Source: JANLVI01 sp031363915 (GTDB taxonomy: Bacteria > Vulcanimicrobiota > Vulcanimicrobiia > Vulcanimicrobiales > Vulcanimicrobiaceae). Taken from it: DNA of 64,000 nt. The notes beneath the pieces are model-generated. The model saw nothing but the letters and a program-made list of their open reading frames with translations. It had not been told where the DNA came from and searched no databases. The stretch covers positions 124,001 through 188,000 of the forward strand of contig JANLVI010000013.1 in the NCBI GenBank assembly GCA_031363915.1. The letters run 5' to 3'. Below are positions 16,031 through 24,789 of the stretch, piece after piece (position 1 is the first letter of the stretch; each line of letters begins with the position of its first letter). The translations under genes and the position numbers were made by a program.

Positions 16031-16995
16031 TAGCCTTCATCTCCCCTGACTGCACTTTTGAAGCCGACATTCGCTTTACCGATAATATCTGCAAGCGATG
16101 CGAGTCCGCGCTCCGTAAGATAGTCGCGGATGCCCGCAGCTATGCGAATCGGCGCACGCGGATCGGTGAAGTTTCCCGTCCCGATCGACACAGCCGTCGC
16201 ACCGGCCAAAATAAATTCTAACGCATCGGTGACCGTTTCGATACCGCCCTGACCGACGATCGGGATCGAGACGGCGCGTGCTACCTCGTACACGGCGAGC
16301 ACTGCGATCGGACGGATCGCCGGGCCCGATAGACCGCCGGTCACGTTGCCGAGGCGCGGCTTCCACGCATTCACGTCGATCGCCATGCCGCGCACGGTGT
16401 TGATCACGGCGAGCGCATCGGCTCCCGCCGCTTCGGCTTCGCGCGCGATCGCGGCGATGTCCGTGACGTTCGGCGAGAGCTTGACGATGAGCGTCTTCGC
16501 GGTCGCCTTGCGTGCTGCGGCGACCACTTTGTGCGTGAGGCGCGGGTCGCACGAAAACGTCTCGCCTTCGCTTCCGACGTTCGGACACGAGATGTTCAGT
16601 TCGATCGCGTCGATCTCATCGCACGCGCCGAGTTTCTCGGTGGTGTAGGCGTAATCGTCGAGCGAGAATCCCGCAACGCTCCCGATGACGCCGCATGGCC
16701 GCGCGGCAAACTTCGGCACATCGTGCACGAGATAATGATCGATCCCCGGATTCTGCAGACCAATGGCGTTGAGCAAGCCGCCCGGCGTTTGCACGAGCCG
16801 CGGCGTCGGGTTACCGAGGCGCGGCGCACGTGTGACGCTTTTGAGCACGACCGCGCCGATTCCGGCGAGGTCGATGAACGGTGCATACTCATCGCCCGAT
16901 CCATAACATCCACTGCCCATGAGCGTCGGATATGCAAGATCGAGACCGCCCAGACGCGTGCGAAGATTCGGTTCTCTTGCAATCACGGCGGTCAC
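16030..16995 (-). CDS. pyrD: Dihydroorotate dehydrogenase, class 1B catalytic subunit
   Basis: 321 residues, FMN TIM barrel oxidising dihydroorotate to orotate. Signatures: 'NAIGLQNPG' near residue 63, the active-site loop 'ELNISCPNV' with the class 1 catalytic Cys, 'VKLSPNV', 'INTVRGMAIDV', 'GLSGPAIRP' and 'GQGGIETVTDALEFILAGA'. Pairing with pyrK and the Cys base mark it as the NAD-linked 1B type. GTG 16995 overlaps the pyrK stop (GTGA). Confidence 0.94.
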   Translation of the reverse strand: MTAVIAREPNLRTRLGGLDLAYPTLMGSGCYGSGDEYAPFIDLAGIGAVVLKSVTRAPRLGNPTPRLVQTPGGLLNAIGLQNPGIDHYLVHDVPKFAARPCGVIGSVAGFSLDDYAYTTEKLGACDEIDAIELNISCPNVGSEGETFSCDPRLTHKVVAAARKATAKTLIVKLSPNVTDIAAIAREAEAAGADALAVINTVRGMAIDVNAWKPRLGNVTGGLSGPAIRPIAVLAVYEVARAVSIPIVGQGGIETVTDALEFILAGATAVSIGTGNFTDPRAPIRIAAGIRDYLTERGLASLADIIGKANVGFKSAVRGDEG

Positions 16996-17819
16996 CAGCG
17001 CAGCTCGTGAGCCCAAAAAACGGGGCCTTCTTTGCAGATGCGCGCGTGGACGTAACTGCGCGATTCGTCGGCTCCGGCTTCGGGGAAGTTCGGCGCTTGA
17101 GCGCTCGCGCGATCGAGCGGAATCACGCAGCCCCAGCAAGCGCCCACGCCGCACGCGAACGTCTCTTCGAGCGATAGCTGCGCGCGCAGTCCGCGTTCGT
17201 TTGCGACGCGCGCGACCGAACGAAGCATCGGCGTCGGGCCGCACGCGAGCAGCAGCGTCGGCGCCTCGCCGGCGCGCAGTAAATCGGTGACATAGCCGTG
17301 GTGCCCAAACGTACCGTCGTCGGTTGCACATTCGATGGCGCACCCGGCTGCAGCGAACAGCTCGCGATCGACTAGCGACGTCGCGGTGCGCGCACCGTAG
17401 TAGAGCGTCGCACGCTTGCCACGCCGAACGATCTCCTCGGCTGCCAAGAGCACCGAGGCGAGGCCCACACCACCGGCGACGATGCCGACATGCTCGGGTA
17501 AGTCGTCGAGAAAGAAGCCGTTCCCAAGGGGTGCCAGTAGTTCGAGCGTCGCGCCGGGCGCGAGCGACGCGAGCGCTCGCGTCCGCGGCCCCGCCTCGAC
17601 GAGCATCACGCTCACGCGCTCGTCGCGCGCTTCGTACACGCCCAGGGCAACGGCGGCTTGGACGCCTGCGGGCGGGATCGCCATCACAAACTGGCCGGGG
17701 CGAGCGGCCGATGCGAGCGCAGGTGCGTGCAGTCCGAGGATCACGATTCCCGGTCCGGGCTCGCGCCGATCGATGACCTGCGTCGTCTGAATCATTGGTC
17801 CGATGTGGAGAGTGGGCAT
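16992..17819 (-). CDS. pyrK: Dihydroorotate dehydrogenase electron transfer subunit PyrK
   Basis: 275 residues, ferredoxin-reductase fold. It passes electrons from PyrD to NAD+ through FAD and a [2Fe-2S] cluster. The FAD site is in the N-terminal barrel, the NAD site includes 'GIVAGGVGLASVL' and 'ACGPTPML', and the cluster ligands are in 'FACGVGACWGCVIP' plus a later Cys ('ARICKEGPVF'). ATG 17819 heads the operon; the 126 bases to the divergent small gene hold its promoter and the dyad GTAGG-CGTT-CCTAC at 17858-17871. Confidence 0.93.
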   Translation of the reverse strand: MPTLHIGPMIQTTQVIDRREPGPGIVILGLHAPALASAARPGQFVMAIPPAGVQAAVALGVYEARDERVSVMLVEAGPRTRALASLAPGATLELLAPLGNGFFLDDLPEHVGIVAGGVGLASVLLAAEEIVRRGKRATLYYGARTATSLVDRELFAAAGCAIECATDDGTFGHHGYVTDLLRAGEAPTLLLACGPTPMLRSVARVANERGLRAQLSLEETFACGVGACWGCVIPLDRASAQAPNFPEAGADESRSYVHARICKEGPVFWAHELRW

Positions 17820-17945
17820 CCCGGCAATCTTCGTCGCTGTGGAATATTTACACTGTTGTAGGCGTTCCTACTGAACTTGCTGGGCACTACGTCCGTTAAT
17901 AGAAGCAGAGACCCAATCCCAAACGCCCATAAGGAGGGCATCGAG

Positions 17946-18086
17946 ATGACAGGAGTTATGGTGTTCAGGACCCTAGCCGACGCGCTGAGAGCGGGCTATC
18001 AGGTCTACGATCGCACCGAAGCCGGCTATCTCGTTCGCACGCGAACGACCGCGGGCTGGGCGATGGCGATCGTCCACTGCAGGTAA
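17946..18086 (+). CDS. 46-residue protein of unknown function
   Basis: The ATG at 17946 is preceded by a perfect AAGGAGG (17931-17937) at 8 bases, the strongest ribosome-binding site in the window, and the gene is followed by its own terminator. The product has an amphipathic 'FRTLADALRAGYQVYDRT' stretch and then 'EAGYLVRTRTTAGWAMAIV', with no signal peptide. I do not recognise a family. The strong signals suggest high expression. A TTG-started frame from 17877 is not supported. Confidence 0.75.
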   Translation: MTGVMVFRTLADALRAGYQVYDRTEAGYLVRTRTTAGWAMAIVHCR

Positions 18087-18104
18087 CCCCCGCCAGCTAC
18101 AAGC

Positions 18105-18140
18105 AAAACGGAGCGCTCAGGCGCTCCGCTTTTTTTTTCT
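18105..18140 (+). terminator. Rho-independent terminator
   Basis: CGGAGCGC (18109-18116) pairs with GCGCTCCG (18121-18128) across a TCAG loop and is followed by C and a nine-T run (18130-18138). It ends the 46-residue gene. Confidence 0.93.
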
Positions 18141-18167
18141 TGCACGATATTTGCCGATAGGACACTA

Positions 18168-18473
18168 GTGAGCAATCTCGGACGAATCCGCCGCGTCGAT
18201 ACCGGCAACCCAAGCGAAATCACCGGATCCGGTTCAGCGCCGCGCCTGCCGATGGCGACGGAAGATCGCTCGGGGATCGTGCCATCGGTCTCGGGGACGG
18301 CGATTCTCAACCTGAGCGACGACCAGACGACGAACATCCGTCAGTTGCTCATCGCGCTGCGGCGCGGCCAGAAGGCCGCATCCGACGTGCGCAGCCAGAT
18401 TTTCGGTCTGCTCAGCGGCGGCCAGCGTCGCGTTCTCGACGCGGCCTACTTCATTATTTCCGTTCGCGTCTAA
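18168..18473 (+). CDS. Hypothetical protein, 101 residues
   Basis: GTG start at 18168 with AGGA six bases upstream. The first ~45 residues are polar and look disordered; the rest ('LNLSDDQTTNIRQLLIALRRGQKAASDVRSQIF' region, residues 47-80) is predicted helical with alternating charges, ending in 'RRVLDAAYFIISVRV'. No domain recognised. It converges with the membrane-protein gene at 18477, leaving 3 bases between stops. Confidence 0.6.
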   Translation: MSNLGRIRRVDTGNPSEITGSGSAPRLPMATEDRSGIVPSVSGTAILNLSDDQTTNIRQLLIALRRGQKAASDVRSQIFGLLSGGQRRVLDAAYFIISVRV

Positions 18474-18476
18474 GCG

Positions 18477-19094
18477 CTAGCGAAGATCGGGCGGCGGCAC
18501 GGGCCGCTTGATTTCCCCGTACGTCGCCGCGCGCGTCTGCGGGTGCGGCGGCTCGTAGTAGCTGCTGCCGACGTTGGGGGGAGGTTGCTGGTTGCCATAG
18601 CCAGCAACCGGCGGCGCTGTAGCCGGATTCACCGGAATTCCAAAGCGTGCGCCCGAGAGCAGCGCGATGATGATTTGTGCGATGCCGATGAACATCGGAA
18701 TCAGTCCGCCGAGGAGCCACGGACCCGGCTCGAGCGACGGCCCGCCGAAGGCACCTTCGTGAGCGTGATAACCGATAAACGAAAGGCCGATGAAGATCGC
18801 AAAGCCGACGAACGTGGTGATGATGCCGCCGCGGAGTGCCCGCTGCGCTGCGGGGACGTCGTAGTATTCCACCTGCGTTTGCGGCGCGGGTCCCGCTTCC
18901 GGTGCGCCCCACGAGGGCGCTGCCTGGGTGTAGCCGCCGCGAAATCCGCGCTTGTCCATGTTCGGAATATAGCCGCGCTTGATCATCTCGATGCGCTCGC
19001 GATGCGCGAGCACGCGCATGATCACGAACGCCAGAATCGGGCCGCCAAAGATAAAGAAGATCGCGAAAATTCCAGCGATATCGCCGCCGCTCAT
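18477..19094 (-). CDS. Membrane protein with three hydrophobic segments
   Basis: 205 residues. A helix at residues 5-25 ('IFAIFFIFGGPILAFVIMRV') is followed by 'HRERIEMIKRGYIP', a basic amphipathic stretch seen in DUF6249-like bacterial membrane proteins, then two more helices at about 92-112 and 130-152 and a proline/glutamine-rich tail. Function unknown. ATG 19094 lies one base after the stop of the DUF4097 gene, so the two are co-transcribed and may act together at the envelope. Confidence 0.75.
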   Translation of the reverse strand: MSGGDIAGIFAIFFIFGGPILAFVIMRVLAHRERIEMIKRGYIPNMDKRGFRGGYTQAAPSWGAPEAGPAPQTQVEYYDVPAAQRALRGGIITTFVGFAIFIGLSFIGYHAHEGAFGGPSLEPGPWLLGGLIPMFIGIAQIIIALLSGARFGIPVNPATAPPVAGYGNQQPPPNVGSSYYEPPHPQTRAATYGEIKRPVPPPDLR

Positions 19095-19095
19095 G

Positions 19096-20040
19096 CTAGA
19101 CCCCACTCACGTAAGAGAGAGTAATCGACCCGTTTGACGCCGTGACGGTCAAGGCTCCGCTGCCCGCGCCGAGGGTTGCAACTTTGTTATCACCGTCGTC
19201 GTGCAGCACGATGCCGTCATCGGCATTTACCGACCCGTTCGAGGACGAGGCGGTAACAATCGTGTTCGAGTCGCGCGGCAAACCGATGCTCACACTGCCG
19301 TTTGATGCCTCCATCGAATACGTCCCACCTGGCGCCAACCTTCCGGTAAATTCGATCGGCGCGTTCGACGCATTCAAATCCAGCTTGGGCTCATCCCCGG
19401 CAAGGGCGATCTGTTTGGCGTTGACGCGGCCGTTCGAAGAATGGATCGTCAGCGATTCGGTCCTGATGTTTTCGGCCGCGACGGCACCGTTGCTCGCTTC
19501 GATTTCGACCACGGCCGACGAAAGATGCTTCAAATCGACCCCGCCGTTGTGCGCCGTCACGTGCACTTCGCCGCCCAGGTCGACCACCGAGGCCGAACCG
19601 CAATCGGTAATTTCGAGATTCGTCGATTTCGGAACTCTCAGGCGAATACGATGATCGCTCAAGCCCAAGCTCATGCTGCCGCTCTCGCTTGCGGAGAGCG
19701 TCGCTCCGTCGTCCGTCGTCCTCAGCGCGATCGTGCGCTTTCCGGTCCGAATCACCCCGGTATGCTGACTGAGATCCTCGTAGGCAACTTCTCCGTCTTT
19801 TCCGACCACGATTTCGAGCGCGAAATTCCCCGCCTCGATCACCACGTGCGGATCGGCTCCAACGGGAACGGCATTCCGCCTTGACGACGGATGTTTTACG
19901 CCACTCTCGCCTGCCATAGCGACCGACGGGCCCGAACGGCCCGAACGCCAGGTAACGGCAGTGATCATTGTGCCGATGACGGCGAGTTCGACAAGTGCCA
20001 ATGCGAAGATCAGCCTGCGGCGTTTTGGATCGAAGTTCAT
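19096..20040 (-). CDS. Membrane-anchored DUF4097 (putative adhesin) protein
   Basis: 314 residues with one N-terminal helix (residues 9-29) and then a long run of short beta repeats of the 'V.ASNGSV', 'IHSSNGRV', 'EASNGAV' kind. These repeats are the mark of DUF4097 beta-helix domains, often encoded beside sigma/anti-sigma or PspC-like envelope regulators. It is divergent from the ECF sigma factor gene and shares a 182-base region with it, so regulation by that sigma factor is plausible. Confidence 0.82.
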   Translation of the reverse strand: MNFDPKRRRLIFALALVELAVIGTMITAVTWRSGRSGPSVAMAGESGVKHPSSRRNAVPVGADPHVVIEAGNFALEIVVGKDGEVAYEDLSQHTGVIRTGKRTIALRTTDDGATLSASESGSMSLGLSDHRIRLRVPKSTNLEITDCGSASVVDLGGEVHVTAHNGGVDLKHLSSAVVEIEASNGAVAAENIRTESLTIHSSNGRVNAKQIALAGDEPKLDLNASNAPIEFTGRLAPGGTYSMEASNGSVSIGLPRDSNTIVTASSSNGSVNADDGIVLHDDGDNKVATLGAGSGALTVTASNGSITLSYVSGV

Positions 20041-20124
20041 GAGAACCCAAGAGGCGAAGGGACGGTTGTGATCATGGTCCGAGCTCCTCGTAGAGGGTGG
20101 TGCCCCATGTACGATTTCGAATCG

Positions 20125-20156
20125 TCGATGTTTCGCCGTCCCGCTCGAAACATCGA
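20125..20156. promoter_or_regulatory. 11+11 bp perfect inverted repeat between divergent genes
   Basis: TCGATGTTTCG (20125-20135) and CGAAACATCGA (20146-20156) are perfect inverted copies with a 10-base spacer. They lie between the DUF4097 gene (start 20040, minus) and the ECF sigma gene (plus). The right arm contains GAAAC, close to an ECF -35 element (GGAAC), so this could be an operator or a pair of divergent ECF promoters. Confidence 0.6.
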
Positions 20157-20222
20157 CCTAGCGCGTCCGTACATGCGGATACCGTGGCAGTCGCTTTGAC
20201 GGAACTCCCCCCGTTCGTACGT

Positions 20223-20768
20223 ATGGTCACCGACGAAGAACTGATCGCCCAAACGCTGGGCGGTCGGCGCGAAGCGTTTGGCGATCTTGTCGAGCGCTAC
20301 GAACGCGCGGTCTACCACCTCGCCTATCGCACGTTGCACGATGTGGAAGAAGCCAAGGATGCGACGCAAGAGGCGTTTTTCAAAGCGTTTCGGGCACTTG
20401 CGACGTTTCGCACCGGGGCGAAGTTCTCAACCTGGATTCTCTCGATCGCCTATCACGCGTGCTGCGATCGGCTCGCTCGGCGCAAACGGCACACGTATGA
20501 TGAAATCCCCGATGCCGCCGACCCGGGCGCCGGACCCGAGCGGCTCGCGGTGCAGAGCGATGAGGCTCGTCGCTTACGCGCTGCAATAGACGCGCTACCC
20601 GAGAAGTACCGCACGGTCATCACGCTCTACCATCTCTCCGGGAAACAGTATGACGAGATCGCCACGATCCTCGACGTCCCGATGGGTACGGTGAAGACAC
20701 ATCTTTTCCGCGCCAAAGAGCTGTTGCGAAAAGCACTCAGCGCCTCGGTTGCAGAAGTGAGGGAATAA
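20223..20768 (+). CDS. ECF-type RNA polymerase sigma factor
   Basis: 181 residues. Region 2 is clear ('RYERAVYHLAYRTLHDVEEAKDATQEAFFKAF', residues ~28-60), as is region 4 with its helix-turn-helix ('LPEKYRTVITLYHLSGKQYDEIATILDVPMGTVKTHLFRAKE'; parts at ~120-165). I chose ATG 20223; TTG 20197 is possible and no good SD decides. It overlaps the next gene (TAATG), which encodes a membrane protein in the usual anti-sigma position. Confidence 0.88.
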   Translation: MVTDEELIAQTLGGRREAFGDLVERYERAVYHLAYRTLHDVEEAKDATQEAFFKAFRALATFRTGAKFSTWILSIAYHACCDRLARRKRHTYDEIPDAADPGAGPERLAVQSDEARRLRAAIDALPEKYRTVITLYHLSGKQYDEIATILDVPMGTVKTHLFRAKELLRKALSASVAEVRE

Positions 20769-21127
20769 TGAACGACGCTGCTTTGGATCGTGCGCTTTTT
20801 GCGCTCGAACTCGAACAACCACCGGCCGATCTGCACGGACGCATCCTTGCGGCTACCGTGTACCGCCCGGCGTTGCCGTTCAAGATGTGGGAAGTGTGGG
20901 TCATCGGGACGCTCATGGCCCTTGCGGTGTGGCTCATGATCGCCGTGCTCGCCTCGGTCCCGGACGCCGGTCTGCGTCTTGCGAGTGCCGCCGTCTCCAT
21001 GCTCGAACGTCTCGAACGCGACGTTTCTCCGAGCATCTTGGGCTGGGTCGTCGTCGGTGCGAGTTCCGCATTTTGGATCTCGCAATTTACTCTCCCGCGC
21101 GCGCTGCCTGCGCGGCGCACCCGCTGA
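20768..21127 (+). CDS. Membrane protein, probable anti-sigma partner
   Basis: 119 residues. The N-terminus ('LDRALFALELEQPPADLHGRIL') resembles the short cytoplasmic segment of anti-sigma proteins, followed by one helix at ~45-65 and another at ~90-108. There is no zinc-binding HxxxCxxC. The ATG overlaps the sigma-factor stop by one base. The role is inferred from position only. Confidence 0.65.
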   Translation: MNDAALDRALFALELEQPPADLHGRILAATVYRPALPFKMWEVWVIGTLMALAVWLMIAVLASVPDAGLRLASAAVSMLERLERDVSPSILGWVVVGASSAFWISQFTLPRALPARRTR

Positions 21128-21136
21128 GGGAGTCCT

Positions 21137-21817
21137 TTGAATAACGGCGATCGTAAGTACAAGATTCTCGTCGTCGAGGACGACGTTCAGATCAGCCGCG
21201 TTCTCGAACTCGAACTCAAACACGAAGGCTACGAAGTCGAGACGGCGCGCGACGGTCTCACGGGCCTCGAGCGCGCGCTCAAAGAGCCCGACTTGATCAT
21301 CCTCGATTGGATGCTTCCCAAACTCGACGGCCTCGAAGTGCTCAAGCGCATCCGCACCAAGAGCCAAACGCCGGTCATCATGCTCACGGCAAAAGACCGC
21401 ATCCCCGATCGCGTCTCCGGGCTCGATACCGGTGCCGACGACTATCTCTCCAAGCCGTTCTCGATCGAAGAACTGCTCGCGCGCGTCCGCGCCCGGTTAC
21501 GCGACCGGGCGCCGGCGGAGAACATCCTGACGGCAAAAGATCTGAAGATGGATCGTGACCGCCACGAAGTCGAGCGCGCCGGCAACAAGATAACGCTCAC
21601 CGCAAAAGAATACGCGCTGCTCGAATATCTCTTGCTGCATCGCAACAAAGTGCACACGCGCGACGAACTCTTCAACGGCGTCTGGGGCAGCGATTTTCTC
21701 GGCGACTCCAATTTGATCGACGTCTACATTCGGTATTTACGCGGCAAAATCGACGATGGGTACGACGACAAGCTCATTCAGACGGTCCGCGGCGTCGGGT
21801 ACGCGCTCAAAGAGTAA
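21137..21817 (+). CDS. OmpR-family response regulator
   Basis: 226 residues. The receiver domain has the acidic pair 'VVEDD' (residues 13-16), phospho-acceptor Asp57 in 'LIILDWMLP' and Lys106 in 'YLSKPFS'. The C-terminal winged helix ('LTAKEYALLEYLLLHRNKV...SNLIDVYIRYLRGKI') binds DNA. TTG 21137 follows a GAGGGAG SD. It forms a two-component pair with the kinase that follows after six bases. Confidence 0.93.
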   Translation: MNNGDRKYKILVVEDDVQISRVLELELKHEGYEVETARDGLTGLERALKEPDLIILDWMLPKLDGLEVLKRIRTKSQTPVIMLTAKDRIPDRVSGLDTGADDYLSKPFSIEELLARVRARLRDRAPAENILTAKDLKMDRDRHEVERAGNKITLTAKEYALLEYLLLHRNKVHTRDELFNGVWGSDFLGDSNLIDVYIRYLRGKIDDGYDDKLIQTVRGVGYALKE

Positions 21818-21823
21818 CGACCG

Positions 21824-23245
21824 ATCAACTCGCTTCGCACGCGCATCGCCGCCTGGTACGCGGCGCTGATCGTCGTGATCATCGCGATCGCCGCCATCGC
21901 TCTGTCGTTTGCGTTCCAGCGTATTCTCTACGATCAAGCGCGCGCGCACATTCGGACGATTGCCGAGCGCATCCAAAACGACGTCGATCCTTCGCACGCG
22001 ACCGGCGGGTCGCCGATTCTCCTATTGCCGATCGACGCGGATCGGCTGCTGACCAACCAACAACAGCTCGACTACTATTCAAGTCCCACGACCTACGTGA
22101 CGATCGATAGCTTCGATGGAATACCGCGCGGAAAATCATCGAATCTTGCCGCGCCGCTGCCACTCGATCATCCCGCCGACGGCGCGTTTCACGTCGATCG
22201 GATTCGTAATGAGGATTTGATCGTCTACGACGTGCCGATTTTCGAGGGTTCCCATCCCACGTACACCGCGATCGTAGCCGAACGCCTGGAGAGTATCAAC
22301 CAGCTTCTCCTCACCGCGAAGCGCGTTCTCGTGCTGGTCGCACTCGCTTCGGCGGTGGTTGTCGTCGGCGTCTCGATGTTCATCGCTAAAGCGGCGATCG
22401 AACCGATCACGCAGCTGACCATCGCGATGACGGAGATCGGTTCGGACCGGCTCGACCGGCGCCTCGCCTGGAGCGGGCGCTCCGATGAAGTCGGGCGACT
22501 CGCAAGCGCGTTCAACGCCATGCTCGCGCGATTGCAAGAAGCCTTCGCGCGCGAGCGGCAATTTATCTCGGATGCCTCGCACGAACTCAAAACGCCGCTG
22601 ACGGTCATCAATGCGAACGCGCAAATGCTCGAGCGTTGGGGCGACCGCGATCCGGTCGTGCGCGTCGACAGCCTTGCGGCGATCCGCAGCGAGAGCGCGT
22701 CACTCGCCGCGATGGTCAACGGCATGCTGACGCTGGCAAAAGCCGATAGCGGCGACGACGTCCCCAAAGAACCGCTGATCCTCGAACGCTTGGTTGACGA
22801 GGTCGTCGTCCACGCGCGCGAACGCGCCGAGCGCAAAAATCTTCTCTTATTATATGACGGAAGCGCCGGGACGCGTTCGGTCGTCATCGGCGATCCATCG
22901 CTTTTGCGCCAACTCTTCGCGAACCTGATCGAGAACGCGATTAAATTCACCGAACGCGGCTCGATCGTCGTACGTTCTGGGGCCTCGGAGACCGAGGCGA
23001 TCGTCGAGGTGCTCGACAGCGGCGTTGGGATCGACCCCGCCGTCGCCGAGAAACTCTTCGATCGCTTCTTCCGCAGCGATGAATCGCACACGCGCACCGT
23101 TGAGGGCACGGGGCTCGGCCTTGCGATCGTGCGCAGCATCGCCCGCGTCCATGGAGGCCGTGTCAGCGCCGCACCGCGACCCGAGGGCGGATCGGTCTTT
23201 CAGGTGACTTTACCGATCGCGCGCGAAACGATCATCGACCCTTAA
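21824..23245 (+). CDS. Sensor histidine kinase, apparent ATC start
   Basis: About 473 residues. Order: N-terminal 'SLRTRIAAWYAALIVV' with the first membrane helix, a periplasmic loop of ~110 residues, a second helix, HAMP, the phospho-acceptor box 'SDASHELKTPLTVINAN' (His near 253) and the ATPase domain ('NLIENAIKF', 'DSGVGIDP', 'GTGLGLAIVRS'). The regulator's TAA (21815-21817) is followed in frame by R-P-I-N-S-L-R-T-R. Kinases of this class begin M-x-S-L-R-x-R at just this place, so the likely start is ATC 21824, where the family has Met. GTG 21875 would cut the first helix. Confidence 0.85.
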   Translation: MNSLRTRIAAWYAALIVVIIAIAAIALSFAFQRILYDQARAHIRTIAERIQNDVDPSHATGGSPILLLPIDADRLLTNQQQLDYYSSPTTYVTIDSFDGIPRGKSSNLAAPLPLDHPADGAFHVDRIRNEDLIVYDVPIFEGSHPTYTAIVAERLESINQLLLTAKRVLVLVALASAVVVVGVSMFIAKAAIEPITQLTIAMTEIGSDRLDRRLAWSGRSDEVGRLASAFNAMLARLQEAFARERQFISDASHELKTPLTVINANAQMLERWGDRDPVVRVDSLAAIRSESASLAAMVNGMLTLAKADSGDDVPKEPLILERLVDEVVVHARERAERKNLLLLYDGSAGTRSVVIGDPSLLRQLFANLIENAIKFTERGSIVVRSGASETEAIVEVLDSGVGIDPAVAEKLFDRFFRSDESHTRTVEGTGLGLAIVRSIARVHGGRVSAAPRPEGGSVFQVTLPIARETIIDP

Positions 23246-23272
23246 TGATGATCCGGTCGTACCAATCGTACT

Positions 23273-24370
23273 ATGGTAGTCGTGCTTCCTTGGTTTTCTG
23301 CGAGGGTCCGGGCTCTCGCCAGTCGACTCGCTCTATCCGTGGTCCTATCGTTGCTTCCGGTCGCGGTAGCGGCTCAGACATCTACATTCGACGTAGCCGA
23401 CCGAGCGATCGTTTCCATCGAGGCACGCCAGGCTGATATCCAGATCAAAACCTGGGACCGACCAACGGTGCAAATCGAGGGCGACGACGATTTCAGCGGG
23501 CAGAAAGGCCAGTATCCGGGCATTCCCGACGTGCCGGTGCTCGATGCACGGCTTCATTTCGGCGAAACGACGCTCACCCTGCCGAGGGAAGATTTTGCCG
23601 TTTTGACCGTGCCGCACGGGATGCACGACGCCATAAAGATCGGTACGCCGCTAGCCGCCGGAGTCGTCACCGTCACAATCCCCGCAAACACCGCATTCAT
23701 TCTCGTGCGCGCGGTCGGCGGGCGCATCCGTATGAACGACTTTCAAGGCGGGACGTTCTTCGTGCAACTCCGCAACGGCGCGATCGCGATGACGAACGTG
23801 GGCGGCGACGGATTCGTCCAGCTACTGCGCGGCCATCTCTCGGTGACGGACTCGAACTTCTCGCGTCTACGCGCGCGAACGGCAGCCGCTAATATGCTCT
23901 TCGAAAACTGCCGTGCGCAACAGATCGAGACGTCCAGCGTCGCGGGTTCGATCGTGTACGACAACGGCGGATTCGACGGGACGCTCGCGCGCTTCGACTC
24001 GCAAGAAGGCAACGTAGCCGTCGGCGTTTCCGGGAGCGGTCAGATCGGCGCGCGCACGGGTGACGGCCACATCTTTACCTCGTTCGGGCGCAACGTGCCG
24101 ATCGAATCGCGGCCCAACGAAACCAACGTCACGCTCGGCGGTCCGGCGTCGCCCGCGATCAACGCATCGAGTGCGCGCGGCAACGTCTTTCTCTATGACG
24201 GTTCGCTCGCGAACAAAAACGGGCTCTCCGAGGAGTGGCAGCCCATGCGCCAACTCTACATCAACCGCCGACGCAACCTCACAACGCACGTGGGACCGCG
24301 CGTGCAGCCCCGTCTCCCGAACCCACGCCGGCCGCCCGGCGCTTCGTTCCGTCCGATCAAACTTCGCTAA
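23273..24370 (+). CDS. Secreted DUF4097-like protein
   Basis: 365 residues with a signal peptide ending near 'AVAAQTS' (residue ~35) and then repeated short strands ('VRAVGGRIRMNDFQGG', 'RNGAIAMTNVGGDG', 'GHLSVTDSNF') typical of a beta-helix DUF4097 or similar domain; the C-terminal 40 residues are Pro/Arg-rich. It follows the two-component pair by 27 bases on the same strand and may be an output of that system. ATG 23273 has no strong SD. Confidence 0.75.
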   Translation: MVVVLPWFSARVRALASRLALSVVLSLLPVAVAAQTSTFDVADRAIVSIEARQADIQIKTWDRPTVQIEGDDDFSGQKGQYPGIPDVPVLDARLHFGETTLTLPREDFAVLTVPHGMHDAIKIGTPLAAGVVTVTIPANTAFILVRAVGGRIRMNDFQGGTFFVQLRNGAIAMTNVGGDGFVQLLRGHLSVTDSNFSRLRARTAAANMLFENCRAQQIETSSVAGSIVYDNGGFDGTLARFDSQEGNVAVGVSGSGQIGARTGDGHIFTSFGRNVPIESRPNETNVTLGGPASPAINASSARGNVFLYDGSLANKNGLSEEWQPMRQLYINRRRNLTTHVGPRVQPRLPNPRRPPGASFRPIKLR

Positions 24371-24789
24371 AGTAAGAACTTTCGCATCACCGCGACGTCG
24401 AGCTTGAACGTGTGCTGCGGGAGCACCGCTTCGAGTTTGTAGCCGCAAGCTTCGAAAAAACGCTGGACGTCGCGATCGTGAAAAACTTCGACCGTCACCT
24501 TGTGGCAGTTGTAGTAATTCGCGATCTCCTCGCAGCGTCGCACAAGCGCCGCGCCGACGCCGCGCTTGCGATGGCCGGGATCGACGACGAGCGCTTCGAT
24601 ACGGGCGAGCGATGCGGCGATGCGCGTCTTGAGTGCGCCGACGACGGTACCGTCGACGCGTGCGAGAATCTCGTGCCCCTGCTCGTGCCACACCACGCGA
24701 AATTCCCACAGCGCCGAGCGCCAGTCGCGGTCGTGGGTTTGCCAATAGCCGTCCAGTTCGCCGGGCTTAGCGCTCTCGATCTCAAGCAA
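24367..24789 (-). CDS. GNAT N-acetyltransferase
   Basis: 140 residues with the acetyl-CoA motif 'DPGHRKRGVGAALV' (residue ~68) and 'DVQRFFEACGYKLE' near the end. The best start is TTG 24789, overlapping the MBL gene by eight bases; ATG 24819 lies deeper in that gene. It is the last gene of the pha-linked run. Substrate unknown. Confidence 0.78.
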   Translation of the reverse strand: MLEIESAKPGELDGYWQTHDRDWRSALWEFRVVWHEQGHEILARVDGTVVGALKTRIAASLARIEALVVDPGHRKRGVGAALVRRCEEIANYYNCHKVTVEVFHDRDVQRFFEACGYKLEAVLPQHTFKLDVAVMRKFLL

